The translations under genes were made by a program, and so were the position numbers. A stretch of 64,000 nt of DNA. Source: Pedobacter sp. Leaf194. Its GTDB lineage: Bacteria; Bacteroidota; Bacteroidia; Sphingobacteriales; Sphingobacteriaceae. Shown piece by piece: positions 1-9,100 of the stretch (the first letter of the stretch is position 1; the number at the start of each line of letters is the position of its first letter). The notes under the pieces were generated by a model. It was not told where the DNA came from and did no database searches. It was given only the letters and a program-made list of their open reading frames with translations. The DNA lies in the NCBI RefSeq assembly GCF_001423945.1, contig NZ_LMPU01000001.1, positions 1,299,971-1,363,970 of the forward strand, written 5' to 3'.

Positions 1-583
1 CTTAACGCAGGTTCCTGCATACATTCGTAGTGCTAACGACCAGCAGATGTTGGAAATGGCATTAATCGAAAACATTCAGAGAGAGAACCTGAATGCAATT
101 GAAGTTGCTTTGAGTTTTCAGCGCATGATTGACGAAGTGGGCCTAAAGCAAGAGCAGTTAGGCGAACGCGTTGGCAAAAATCGGACAACCGTTACAAACT
201 ATCTACGTTTACTGAAACTTCCGCCAGCGATTCAGGCCTCCATACGCGACCAAAGAATTTCTATGGGCCACGCAAGGGCTTTAATTAGTGTTGATGGCGT
301 TGACAAACAATTGTTTATTCACCAGGAAATTTTAGACAAAGGTTTATCTGTTCGGAAAGTGGAAGAACTGGTTCGAAACTTGCAGCATGCCCCGCTTAAA
401 ATAGAAGATAAGCCAAAAGCAAAAAGTGCATCTTTCCAGTATCAGAAACTTCAGGATGATTTAGCTTCAAAATTTGCTACCCGCGTAAAACTAAAGGTAA
501 GTCAGAATGGCAAAGGCGCAATAGAAATTCCTTTTGTTAGTGATGATGACCTCAACAGAATTTTAGAATTATTAGATTGGTAA
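1..583 (+). CDS. parB: Chromosome partitioning protein ParB, C-terminal part (5' end outside window)
   Basis: The reading frame is open from base 2, and codons upstream of the first ATG read LTQVPAYIRSANDQQMLEMA, so the gene enters from outside. The visible part holds the end of the ParB/Srx CTP-binding domain (ALIENIQRENLNAIE), then the helix-turn-helix segment (QEQLGERVGKNRTTVTNYLRLL) and the C-terminal dimerisation region. ParB proteins clamp onto parS sites near the origin and work with the ParA ATPase; parA would be expected just upstream. The stop codon overlaps the next ATG by one base. Seen: HTH and the family signature. Inferred: closeness to oriC. I saw no consensus parS palindrome in the window. 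Confidence 0.95.
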   Translation, partial: LTQVPAYIRSANDQQMLEMALIENIQRENLNAIEVALSFQRMIDEVGLKQEQLGERVGKNRTTVTNYLRLLKLPPAIQASIRDQRISMGHARALISVDGVDKQLFIHQEILDKGLSVRKVEELVRNLQHAPLKIEDKPKAKSASFQYQKLQDDLASKFATRVKLKVSQNGKGAIEIPFVSDDDLNRILELLDW

Positions 584-1323
584 TGCTAAAAGCTAAGCGG
601 TTAATATTTCTTTCAATACCAGCACTTTTGTTTGTAAATCTGGCTTCTGCCCAGGTTAGGGATACTGTTTTAAAGCCATTAGATACAACGCGGGCAGTTA
701 TTCAAAGGCCGGTAAGGATTGATTCATCTTCCAAAAAACAAGATACGGCAAAAGTTAAATACATTAATCCGGGTAAAATTGCCGGCCGGAAAGCTATTTT
801 TAAATCGCTGATTATTCCCGGTTGGGGGCAACTGTATAACAACCAGTTATTAAACGACAAGCTAAATGCCCGGGGCGAAAAAGCCGGTCATTTCTGGCAG
901 AAAACGTATACCTTAAGTAAAGTTGGTATCATTTATGGTGGTTTTACGCTTCTCACGCTTTCCTACATCGACAACAGAAGCAATTATAAAATATTTCTGA
1001 AAGAAGCGCAGGTTAGGGCATTTAACAAACTAACAACCGACCCAACAAAGAAGCAACCTGTTAACCCCGATTTGGTTCGTTATGGTGATGCCAATGTTAC
1101 TGACGCTCAGGCCATTTATAAAAGAAATACCCAAATCATTATCTTTTCGTACTTCGCAGTTTATGCAGTGCAGGTTATAGACGCTTATGTTGCAGCAAGG
1201 TTAAATTTCTTTAATATTGATGATTCAGTTGCGATAAAAATTACACCATCCTTAATGACTAACCCAAATTCGATGTATGGTTTTAACACTATGCCGGCTT
1301 TGAAAGTCTCTTTAAGGTTTTAA
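583..1323 (+). CDS. DUF5683 domain membrane protein
   Basis: A protein of about 246 residues, starting at the ATG that overlaps the parB stop; a TTG six bases earlier is a less likely start. It begins with a signal-type hydrophobic segment ending near ASAQ, followed by a Thr/Lys-rich linker. The family signature is IIPGWGQLYNNQ near residues 85-96, followed by a hydrophobic segment (GIIYGGFTLLTL) and a second one (QIIIFSYFAVYAVQVIDAYV) in the C-terminal half. Bacteroidota members of DUF5683 commonly sit between parB and dapB, as here. Function is not known to me. Translational coupling to parB suggests coexpression rather than a shared mechanism. Confidence 0.85.
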   Translation: MLKAKRLIFLSIPALLFVNLASAQVRDTVLKPLDTTRAVIQRPVRIDSSSKKQDTAKVKYINPGKIAGRKAIFKSLIIPGWGQLYNNQLLNDKLNARGEKAGHFWQKTYTLSKVGIIYGGFTLLTLSYIDNRSNYKIFLKEAQVRAFNKLTTDPTKKQPVNPDLVRYGDANVTDAQAIYKRNTQIIIFSYFAVYAVQVIDAYVAARLNFFNIDDSVAIKITPSLMTNPNSMYGFNTMPALKVSLRF

Positions 1324-1346
1324 CTTGATAAATAAATAATCATCTA

Positions 1347-2081
1347 ATGAAAATTGCGCTTTTAGGATATGGCAAGATGGGGCAGATTATAGAGAAATTT
1401 GCTCTAGAACGTGGCCACGAAATCGTTTTAAAAATTTCAATTGATAACCAGGAAGATCTAACCCGTCAGAATTTAAAGGCTGCAGACGTAGCCATTGATT
1501 TTAGTACACCAGATTCTGTTTTGAACAACATTTATACCTGTTTTGATGCAAATGTGCCCGTTGTAGTGGGTACAACAGGTTGGTATGGTAAATTGCAGGA
1601 AGTAAAAAACGAATGCAATACATCCAACAATACATTGCTTTATGGTTCAAACTTTAGCATTGGGGTTAATTTATTTTTTAAATTGAACCAAACACTGGCT
1701 AAACTCATGAATAATTACCCTGCTTATGAGGTTCAGGTCGAAGAAATTCACCATACGCAGAAATTAGATTCGCCAAGCGGAACCGCAATTACAATTGCAG
1801 AAGGCATTGTGGATAACCTGGACAGAAAATCTGAATGGTTAAATGAGGTTGTAGGCACAAACGTAGAGGTTTTTCCAACGAACGAACAACTTCTTATCGA
1901 ATCGCATAGAATTGAAAATATCCCCGGCACCCATACGGTAATTTACAGTAGTGAAGTTGATGAAATTGAAATTAAACATACCGCACACAGCAGAGCAGGT
2001 TTTGCTTTAGGAGCCGTTGTAGCGGCAGAATGGCTGGAAAATAAAAAAGGATTTTTTAGTATTACTGATATCTTTGAATAA
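1347..2081 (+). CDS. dapB: 4-hydroxy-tetrahydrodipicolinate reductase DapB
   Basis: 244 residues. It reduces hydroxy-tetrahydrodipicolinate with NAD(P)H in the diaminopimelate/lysine pathway, in the cytoplasm. Seen: an N-terminal dinucleotide-binding loop GYGKMGQ (residues 7-13), the VVVGTTGWY segment near 72-80, and the active-site signature EIHHTQKLDSPSGTA (133-147) with the catalytic histidine (135/136) and Lys139. It is somewhat shorter than the E. coli enzyme, which fits the Bacteroidota form. It follows the DUF5683 gene by 23 bases and precedes lepB in the same direction. The next lysine-pathway gene in the window, asd, is about 60 kb away. Confidence 0.96.
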   Translation: MKIALLGYGKMGQIIEKFALERGHEIVLKISIDNQEDLTRQNLKAADVAIDFSTPDSVLNNIYTCFDANVPVVVGTTGWYGKLQEVKNECNTSNNTLLYGSNFSIGVNLFFKLNQTLAKLMNNYPAYEVQVEEIHHTQKLDSPSGTAITIAEGIVDNLDRKSEWLNEVVGTNVEVFPTNEQLLIESHRIENIPGTHTVIYSSEVDEIEIKHTAHSRAGFALGAVVAAEWLENKKGFFSITDIFE

Positions 2082-2082
2082 C

Positions 2083-2110
2083 GCTGAAAGCGAGAACGCA
2101 AAGCGCAAAA
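2083..2110 (-). repeat. Short heptad tract (four 7-base units)
   Basis: Just after dapB the sequence divides into GCTGAAA, GCGAGAA, CGCAAAG and CGCAAAA. Read on the minus strand these become TTTTGCG, CTTTGCG, TTCTCGC and TTTCAGC. The same 7-base rhythm, pyrimidine-rich with TTT, occurs in longer tracts at 37331-37414 and 41340-41374. Function is unknown. Confidence 0.5.
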
Positions 2111-2219
2111 ATAAATCAAATTGGTACAGATACATATTTGTTGTAACCATACCGAATAAAAAAACAGATAACAGGTAACCGTTTATGCAATTAATCAGTT
2201 AACCAACTAAACATAAAAT

Positions 2220-3416
2220 ATGAATTATAAATTCTGGCAGAAGAAAACGGATGCCAATAAGAAGAAGAAAACCAAAACCCGCGAATGGGTTGATGCAATT
2301 GTTTTTGCGGTAGTAGCGGCAACAATTATCAGGGTGTTTTTTATTGAGGCTTACACCATTCCATCTGGATCTATGGAACGTTCGTTGCTCATCGGCGACT
2401 TCCTGTTTGTGAGCAAAGTGAATTACGGCGCCCGTATTCCGATGACGCCTGTTGCATTTCCTTTCGCCCACCACACCATGCCGCTTACTACTTCTACAAA
2501 AGCCTATTGGGACGGCGTACAATGGAAATACCATCGTCTGCCAGGTTTATCTGACGTGAAAAGAAATGACGTGGTGGTATTTAACTTCCCCGAAGGTGAT
2601 ACTGTAGCAGTTGAAGATCAGGTTTCAAATTACTATGATTTGAAACGGCAGTTCGGCCGCGAAGCTGTGAATAGCCGGTTTACAATTATTAGTCGCCCGG
2701 TTGATAAACGTGAAAATTTTATTAAAAGGTGCATTGGGATTTCCGGCGATGTTATCAGCATGAAAAACGGTGTGGCAAATGTAAATGGCAAAGATGAGCC
2801 CTTAAAAAGCACCGGCATGATGCCTTACCGCCTCATTTTTAAAACGATGGATTTTAACTACTCAGCACTTGATGAGTTTAAATTAGACCTTGGAAATAAT
2901 CCTGCAATAGCTCCAAATACCTATGTGGTAAATATTTCTCCTGAAATGGCAGATGAGTTGAGGGCCTTGGATTTTGTAAAAAGTGTAAATATGGATGCCG
3001 CAACCAGTGCGGAGATTGAAGCCGGTGGCGTTTTTCCGCATGATCCGAAGCGGGTTTGGAACCGCGATAACTTTGGCCCTATTAAAATTCCTGCAAAGGG
3101 ATGGACGGTTAAAATTGACAGCAATACTATGCCATTATATTACCGGGCCATTAGAACCTATGAAGGCAATAAAGTAGAGCAAAAAGGGAATGATTGGTAT
3201 ATAAATGATAAAATCGCGACTTCCTACACTTTTAAAATGAACTATTTCTGGATGATGGGCGATAATCGCCACAATTCTGCAGATTCTCGGTATTGGGGTT
3301 TTGTGCCAGAAGATCACATTGTGGGTAAAGCATTGTTTATCTGGATGAGTTGGGATAGCGAAGCATCATTTCTGCATAAAATACGCTGGAGCCGATTGCT
3401 TAGAGGTATTCATTAA
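2220..3416 (+). CDS. lepB: Signal peptidase I (first of a tandem pair)
   Basis: 398 residues. It cleaves signal peptides from exported proteins at the outer face of the inner membrane. Seen: a basic N-terminus (KKKKTKTREW), one transmembrane segment (DAIVFAVVAATIIRVFFI, 25-42), the serine box AYTIPSGSM with nucleophile Ser51, and the lysine box ENFIKRCIGISGD with general base Lys169. The C-terminal signature is MMGDNRHNSADSR. A non-catalytic insertion of roughly 100 residues (about 195-300) makes it longer than E. coli LepB in that region. The gene follows dapB after a 138-base gap, and a strong terminator comes right after it. Its paralogue begins 152 bases further on. Confidence 0.96.
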   Translation: MNYKFWQKKTDANKKKKTKTREWVDAIVFAVVAATIIRVFFIEAYTIPSGSMERSLLIGDFLFVSKVNYGARIPMTPVAFPFAHHTMPLTTSTKAYWDGVQWKYHRLPGLSDVKRNDVVVFNFPEGDTVAVEDQVSNYYDLKRQFGREAVNSRFTIISRPVDKRENFIKRCIGISGDVISMKNGVANVNGKDEPLKSTGMMPYRLIFKTMDFNYSALDEFKLDLGNNPAIAPNTYVVNISPEMADELRALDFVKSVNMDAATSAEIEAGGVFPHDPKRVWNRDNFGPIKIPAKGWTVKIDSNTMPLYYRAIRTYEGNKVEQKGNDWYINDKIATSYTFKMNYFWMMGDNRHNSADSRYWGFVPEDHIVGKALFIWMSWDSEASFLHKIRWSRLLRGIH

Positions 3417-3434
3417 CCATACAAACGATACTTG

Positions 3435-3467
3435 AAAGCGGGGGACATAAAGTCACCCGCTTTTTTT
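3435..3467 (+). terminator. Rho-independent terminator after the first lepB
   Basis: AAAGCGGG pairs with CCCGCTTT across a short loop that can also pair partly (GGAC/GTC), followed by seven T. It separates the two lepB copies, so the second probably has its own promoter. Confidence 0.85.
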
Positions 3468-3568
3468 GTGCTTAACTTTAATGATACTAGGCGGTGTAAC
3501 AAAGCTTTAAGTCGGGTATCTAAGATTTGTGTTGTTTATATGCACCAAAAAGAACTAAACTAATCTTT

Positions 3569-4759
3569 ATGAAATGGAAATTTTGGCAAAAAGAAACAGA
3601 TGGCAATAAAAAGAAGAAAACCAAAACGCGTGAGTGGGTTGATGCCATTGTTTTTGCAGTTGTAGCTGCAACTATAATCCGCGTTTTTTTTATTGAAGCT
3701 TATACCATTCCCTCCGGTTCAATGGAGCGGTCTTTGTTAATCGGCGATTTTCTGTTTGTAAGCAAAGTAAACTACGGCGCCAGGATTCCGATGACACCCG
3801 TAGCTTTTCCCTTTGCACACCACACCATGCCAATAACCGGAACCAAAGCCTACTGGGATGGTGTTCAGTGGCAATATCGCCGTTTGCCTGGATTATCAGA
3901 AATTAAAAGAAATGATATTGTGGTTTTCAATTTGCCGGTTGGCGATACCGTGGCACTTGAAAATCAGGAAACCAGCTATTACACGCTGCTACGCCAATCA
4001 GATTGGAAAGCGGTTAATAGCCAATACACAATTACCAGCCGCCCTGTTGATAAAAGGGAAAATATAATAAAAAGATGCATCGGCATTTCCGGCGACGTAG
4101 TTAGTATGAAAAATGGTGTTGTTAGCATTAACGGCAAACAGGAACTGTTGAAGAACACCGGGCAAATGCCTTACAAGATAGAAACGAAAACTACTGATAT
4201 AAACTTTGACGTATTTAAGGATCTCGGCTTCAGAATTGGTGAGATGCAACAGGTTAATGCAAATACATATGTTGCAAATGGAACTGAAGAAATGGCTCAG
4301 AAGTTAAGAAAGCTGGACTTTATAAAATCGGCTGAGCTTTTTGTAAAACCTCCGTCTGTAAACGATGGCGACCTTTTCCCATTGGATACAAACCGGAAAT
4401 GGAATGTGGACAACTTCGGTCCGGTTAAAATTCCGGCCAAGGGTTGGACAGTTAAAATTGATAGCAACACGATGCCATTGTATTATCGGGCAATAAGAAC
4501 TTACGAAGGAAACAAGGTTGAGCAAAGAAATAATGTTTGGTACATTAATGACAAGGTGGCAACCAGCTACACTTTTAAAATGAATTACTACTGGATGATG
4601 GGCGATAACCGGCATAACTCCATTGATTCCCGATACTGGGGCTTTCTGCCGGAAGATCACGTTGTTGGTAAGGCGCTGTTTATTTGGATGAGCTGGGATA
4701 GTACGGCTTCTTTATTAAATAAAATAAGATGGGGTAGGTTGCTTCGGGGGATCCACTAG
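3569..4759 (+). CDS. lepB: Signal peptidase I (second of a tandem pair)
   Basis: 396 residues from the ATG at 3569. I chose this start because MKWKFWQKETDGNKKKKTKT aligns with the start of the first copy; an upstream in-frame TTG would add 14 unmatched residues. Ser51 of IPSGSM and the lysine of NIIKRCIGISGD are conserved, as are the C-terminal MMGDNRHNS box and the last residues WGRLLRGIH. The first roughly 90 residues are almost identical to the neighbouring copy, while the middle insertion (about 120-290) has diverged strongly. Codons differ at many synonymous positions even where the protein is identical, which points to an old duplication under purifying selection, not a recent one. Confidence 0.96.
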   Translation: MKWKFWQKETDGNKKKKTKTREWVDAIVFAVVAATIIRVFFIEAYTIPSGSMERSLLIGDFLFVSKVNYGARIPMTPVAFPFAHHTMPITGTKAYWDGVQWQYRRLPGLSEIKRNDIVVFNLPVGDTVALENQETSYYTLLRQSDWKAVNSQYTITSRPVDKRENIIKRCIGISGDVVSMKNGVVSINGKQELLKNTGQMPYKIETKTTDINFDVFKDLGFRIGEMQQVNANTYVANGTEEMAQKLRKLDFIKSAELFVKPPSVNDGDLFPLDTNRKWNVDNFGPVKIPAKGWTVKIDSNTMPLYYRAIRTYEGNKVEQRNNVWYINDKVATSYTFKMNYYWMMGDNRHNSIDSRYWGFLPEDHVVGKALFIWMSWDSTASLLNKIRWGRLLRGIH

Positions 4760-4774
4760 CATTTATGCAAAATT

Positions 4775-4807
4775 AAAAAAGGCCTTAAGTAATTTAAAGC
4801 CTTTTTT
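4775..4807 (+). terminator. Rho-independent terminator after the second lepB
   Basis: AAAAAAGGC and GCCTTTTTT flank an A/T-rich inner arm (CTTAA/TTAAAG). The structure ends in a T run and closes the lepB unit before the accessory locus begins. Confidence 0.75.
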
Positions 4808-4828
4808 ATTTGGATAAAAAACTTTAAA

Positions 4829-4875
4829 AAAAAATTATTAAGTTTACACTTCTTTTCTAAAAAATTATTAAGTTT
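4829..4875 (+). promoter_or_regulatory. Two identical 17-base direct repeats 30 bases apart upstream of the ROK gene
   Basis: AAAAAATTATTAAGTTT occurs at 4829-4845 and again at 4859-4875, start to start exactly 30 bases (about three helical turns). The second copy ends 18 bases before the ATG of the ROK regulator. Phased identical boxes next to a regulator gene suggest an autoregulatory operator. Binding is inferred; the repeats are directly visible. Confidence 0.55.
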
Positions 4876-4893
4876 GTTTACAAATCCAAATAG

Positions 4894-6078
4894 ATGTCTG
4901 TAATAACTGAGAAAAACCAGCGGTTAAGGGCCAATATTATTAAGCATCTATACTATAAAAAAGTATTATCGTTAACTGCTTTGAGTAAGCTTACTCAAAA
5001 AAGCGTGCCTCTGGTTACGTCCTCTGTTAACAGTTTAATTGCAGAAGGTTTTATCCTTGAACAGGGTTTAGCGCCTTCAACCGGCGGCAGGCGGGCATCA
5101 ACATTTCTATTAAACCCATCCCACAACAAATATCTCGTTGCCGTAGCTATGGATCAGCTCATTACCCGGCTAATCATTTATGATTTGTCTGGCAAGGCGA
5201 TATTACCAGTACAACACCTTGAATTTAACGTTGAGAAGGATGATCTTGACGGTTTAATAAAGTTTATTGAAAACAGTATAAATGCTTCCAAAATAGACCG
5301 TAAATATTTACTCGGGATTGGTATTGGGATGCCCGGATTTGTGAATGTAGAAACCGGGGCAAATAATTCTTACCTGAAAACTAAAGATGGAAGCACCTTA
5401 CAAAGCTACCTGAAGAACGCGTTGAAGCTTCCGGTTTTTATAGATAATGATTCAAGCTTAATTGCCCTTGCAGAACTAAATTTTGGCGAGGCAGTTGGGC
5501 GTAAACATGTTATGGTTGTAAACATTGGCTGGGGTACAGGTTTGGGAATGATAATTAACGGGCAGCTTTACAGAGGTAGCAGTGGTTACGCCGGTGAGTT
5601 TAGCCATATACCACTCTCAGATAGCGACAATCTTTGCTCTTGCGGCAAGAGGGGCTGTTTAGAAGTTGACACTTCTTTACTTGTTATGGCTGATAATGCA
5701 GAAAAGGCCTTATTGAATGGCGCAGAATCGAGTATGCAAGAACTGTTTAAAGATAAAAGCAAACATAACGGAGACCATTTTTTAGCTGCAGTAAATGCCC
5801 AGGACCCGTTAGCAATATCTATTTTATCGAAAGCTGCCTTTAAAATTGGCAAAGGCTTATCAACTTTAATTCATATCCTTAACCCGGAATGTATTGTTCT
5901 TAGCGGCAGAGGCGCGAAAGCAGGAAAAATGTTAATTCCCTCAATTCAACAAGCGATAAACGAATTCTGTATTCCGCGTATTGCGGAACAAACAACCATT
6001 AAAATCTCGAACTTATCTGATGAAGCAGAATTACTTGCTGCAGCCAGCTTAATCATAGAAAATAGTTTATTTAAATAA
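4894..6078 (+). CDS. ROK family transcriptional regulator (NagC/XylR type)
   Basis: 394 residues. An N-terminal winged helix-turn-helix (about 12-65, KKVLSLTALSKLTQKSVPLV) is followed by a ROK sugar-kinase-like domain. That domain includes the GIGIGMPGFVN segment, a glycine-rich WGTGLGMIING loop and the zinc motif CSCGKRGCLE. Because the DNA-binding domain is present, it should be a sugar-responsive repressor or activator and not a plain kinase. It stands directly upstream of the SusC/SusD pair on the same strand, so it most likely senses a sugar released by the locus and controls it. Two phased direct repeats lie in its promoter. The ligand cannot be read from the sequence. Confidence 0.88.
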   Translation: MSVITEKNQRLRANIIKHLYYKKVLSLTALSKLTQKSVPLVTSSVNSLIAEGFILEQGLAPSTGGRRASTFLLNPSHNKYLVAVAMDQLITRLIIYDLSGKAILPVQHLEFNVEKDDLDGLIKFIENSINASKIDRKYLLGIGIGMPGFVNVETGANNSYLKTKDGSTLQSYLKNALKLPVFIDNDSSLIALAELNFGEAVGRKHVMVVNIGWGTGLGMIINGQLYRGSSGYAGEFSHIPLSDSDNLCSCGKRGCLEVDTSLLVMADNAEKALLNGAESSMQELFKDKSKHNGDHFLAAVNAQDPLAISILSKAAFKIGKGLSTLIHILNPECIVLSGRGAKAGKMLIPSIQQAINEFCIPRIAEQTTIKISNLSDEAELLAAASLIIENSLFK

Positions 6079-6171
6079 ATTCAAAACCTATAACTTATGG
6101 ATTAAAAGAAAGGAACAACAACCCGACTCCCTTAAATTAAACAAATAAATATTCAAACTAAAAAACTAATT

Positions 6172-9100
6172 ATGAAAAAAATGTACTTAAAGTGTTTAGG
6201 TACGCTGTTGTTATCTATCATAACAATAGCTGCATTTGCACAGAGAACTGTAACTGGAACAGTTAAAGACTCGAGAGGAGGTTCAATACCTGGCGTAAGT
6301 GTTGTAGAGAAAGGCACTCAAAATGGAACCTCTACCAACGCCGAGGGTAAATACACACTTAATGTAAAAGATGGCGCAACGCTAATCTTCAGATCAGTAG
6401 GCTTGGCAACGCGTGAACTATCCGCTTCAGCTAACCTAACGGTTGTTATGGAAGATGATTCTAAAGTATTAAACGAAGTAATTGTTACCGGTTTTGGTGT
6501 AAAGAAAGATGTAAGAAAGTTAAGTTATTCTGCCACTGCAGTTAGTGGTACAGAATTAGCCGAAGCCAATACCGCAAACGTTATTAATGCGTTACAGGGA
6601 AAGGTTGCCGGCGTAATGATAAACCAGGGTGCCAGTGGGCCGCAGTCATCTTCAAGAATCAGAATAAGGGGTAATGCCTCTTTAGGTAATAATACACAGC
6701 CGCTGATTGTGTTAGATGGGGTGCTTCTTGAACAAGGTACTTCAGGTGCAGATTCATGGGGAGATAATGCAGATTTTGGAAACATAATGAAGAATTTAAA
6801 TTCAGATGATTTCGAAAATATTACGGTACTAAAAGGTGCTGCTGCTTCTGCTTTATATGGTTCGAAAGCGCAGAATGGTGTTTTGTTAATTTCAACCAAA
6901 AAAGGTAGACAAACCAAAGGCCTTGGTGTTTCTGTAGCACAAACAACATCATTCGATGATGCTTATAAGTTTGTAGACCTGCAAAATCAATATGGCGGTG
7001 GTATATCTCCAACTTTTGCAAAAGATGCTAACGGTGTGGATGTTGTAGATCAATCTGCAGGATACTATGTTGGTGGATATTCATTTGGTCCGCGTTTAGA
7101 TGGTAGAATGGTAAAAGATTTAGATGGCGTGATGCGTCCATGGGTAGCGAACGACCCTTTAGATTTCTTTCAAACGGGAAAATTCATCAATACTAACGTA
7201 TCTGTTGAAGGTGCATCAGAAAATACAACTTACAGATTATCTTACACCAATTTAAACAACTCCAGCGTTTTACCTGGTAACAGATTAAAAAGAGACGCTT
7301 TTGCATTGCGTGCAACGCAAAATATATCGAAAGCAATCTCTATTGATGCGAGTGTTAACTATAGTGTTTCCAATTCACTTAACCCGGCAAGACAAGGAAG
7401 TGGTAATAATCCTTTATTTGCTTTTACTTACTACCGTCCGAGAAATGTTGATATTGCCAGCTATGTTAACAACAATATTAACCCGGTTACAGGCGGCTCG
7501 TTAAATTCAAGCAACGCTGCTTTGTATGATCCTTACGGAATCGGTGGTGTAGCTTACACGCTTCAAAATGATAACAGAACACAAAAGGAGAATAATTTAA
7601 TCGCAAATTTAGATTTCAATATTAAACTTACTCCTTGGTTATCTGGTTTATTGAGAACAAACACAAGTTACTACGGTACGCAGTATGAACGCAAAAACAG
7701 AGGTTCGGGTATCGCGTTTGCAGGTGGAGATTATGAACTTACACAGTCGGTAAATAAATCATTTAGAATTCAGGGTTTGTTAAACGCCACGAAAACTTTC
7801 GGTACCGATTTTGAATTGAATGCATCACTTGGCGCAGAAACATATCAAAAAAACATCAACAATTCTGGCCTTTACAATACCTCGTTCACCAATGGTGGCT
7901 TGAAAATACCAGATGTTTATTCAATATCAAATTCACTAAACCCAGCTAATACAAGAGCATTCCCGAATGCAGGTAAACGTACAGATGCAGTTTATTTATA
8001 CGGTGACTTATCGTGGAGAAACATGCTTACATTTAACTTTAGTGCAAGAAATGACTGGTCTTCTACGCTTACTTACAGAGATGGTTCAGGCGCATATTCT
8101 TACTTCTACCCAAGTGTAGGGCTTTCGTTTGTATTTACAGAACTTCCAGCCTTTAAGGATGGTAATTCTATTCTGTCTTTTGGTAAAATTAGAGCTGCGT
8201 ATTCTTATACAGGTCTTGATGCTGATGCACAGTACACAAACAGCGCTGGCTATTATAACCTGAATGGAAGTTTCAATAATGCCAACAACGGAAATCAATC
8301 GGTTTATGGATTTTCTGATGCGATTTTGAAAAATGCTAACTTAAAAAACCAGTTAACAAAAGAATTGGAGATCGGTGCTGATATCCGTTTCTTTAAAAAC
8401 CGTTTAGCATTTGATATGTCTTACTACAAAAGAAATTCGACAAATCAAATCTTAAGTTTTTCATTACCAGCAGAGTCTGGAGTTAACTCTCAGGCTTTAA
8501 ATGCTGGAAATATTCAAAATCAAGGTATTGAGATTTTAGTAACAGGCAAGCCAATTGTTTCTAAAGATTTTAACTGGAATGCATCAGTGAACTTCACACG
8601 TAACAGAAACAAAATCATTTCACTGGTACCGGGAGTTGATACATACGATTTAGATTTAGCGTTTGGTAACGACATTACTTCAGTTGCTAAAGTGGGTGGC
8701 TACTATGGCGAAATTATTACTGGTTCGGCATTTTCTTACTATCAAAAGAAAGATGCAAGCGGTAATCCAGTTGCTAGCCCAAGCAATGGTAAAAAAGTAT
8801 TGGGTAACACCGGTTATGGTACAACAGGTGGTTACTATACTTTTGTACGTTCGCAAGATTACGACGGAACTAAAAAGGATTTAGGTACAATGATGGAAGA
8901 TTATTTGGCGAGTACCAGACAGGATTTCTCTTTCAAAAACTTTACTATAGGATTTCAGATTGATGCTAAAATCGGAGGTTTAATGGCTTCAGGAACGCAT
9001 CAATATGGATCTGCCAATGGCTCTTTCGCAAACTCACTTTTCGGTAGAGATGAGGCATCAGGCGGTATTTCATATACGGATGCAAACGGCGTATTACAAC

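Noticed and set aside
2633-2818. Several short frames opposite lepB, susC and other genes
   Set aside because: They lie fully within well-recognised genes and show no independent features.
4894-6078. ROK protein as a glucokinase
   Set aside because: An N-terminal winged helix-turn-helix precedes the ROK domain and the gene sits at the head of a sugar locus, so a regulator is favoured.
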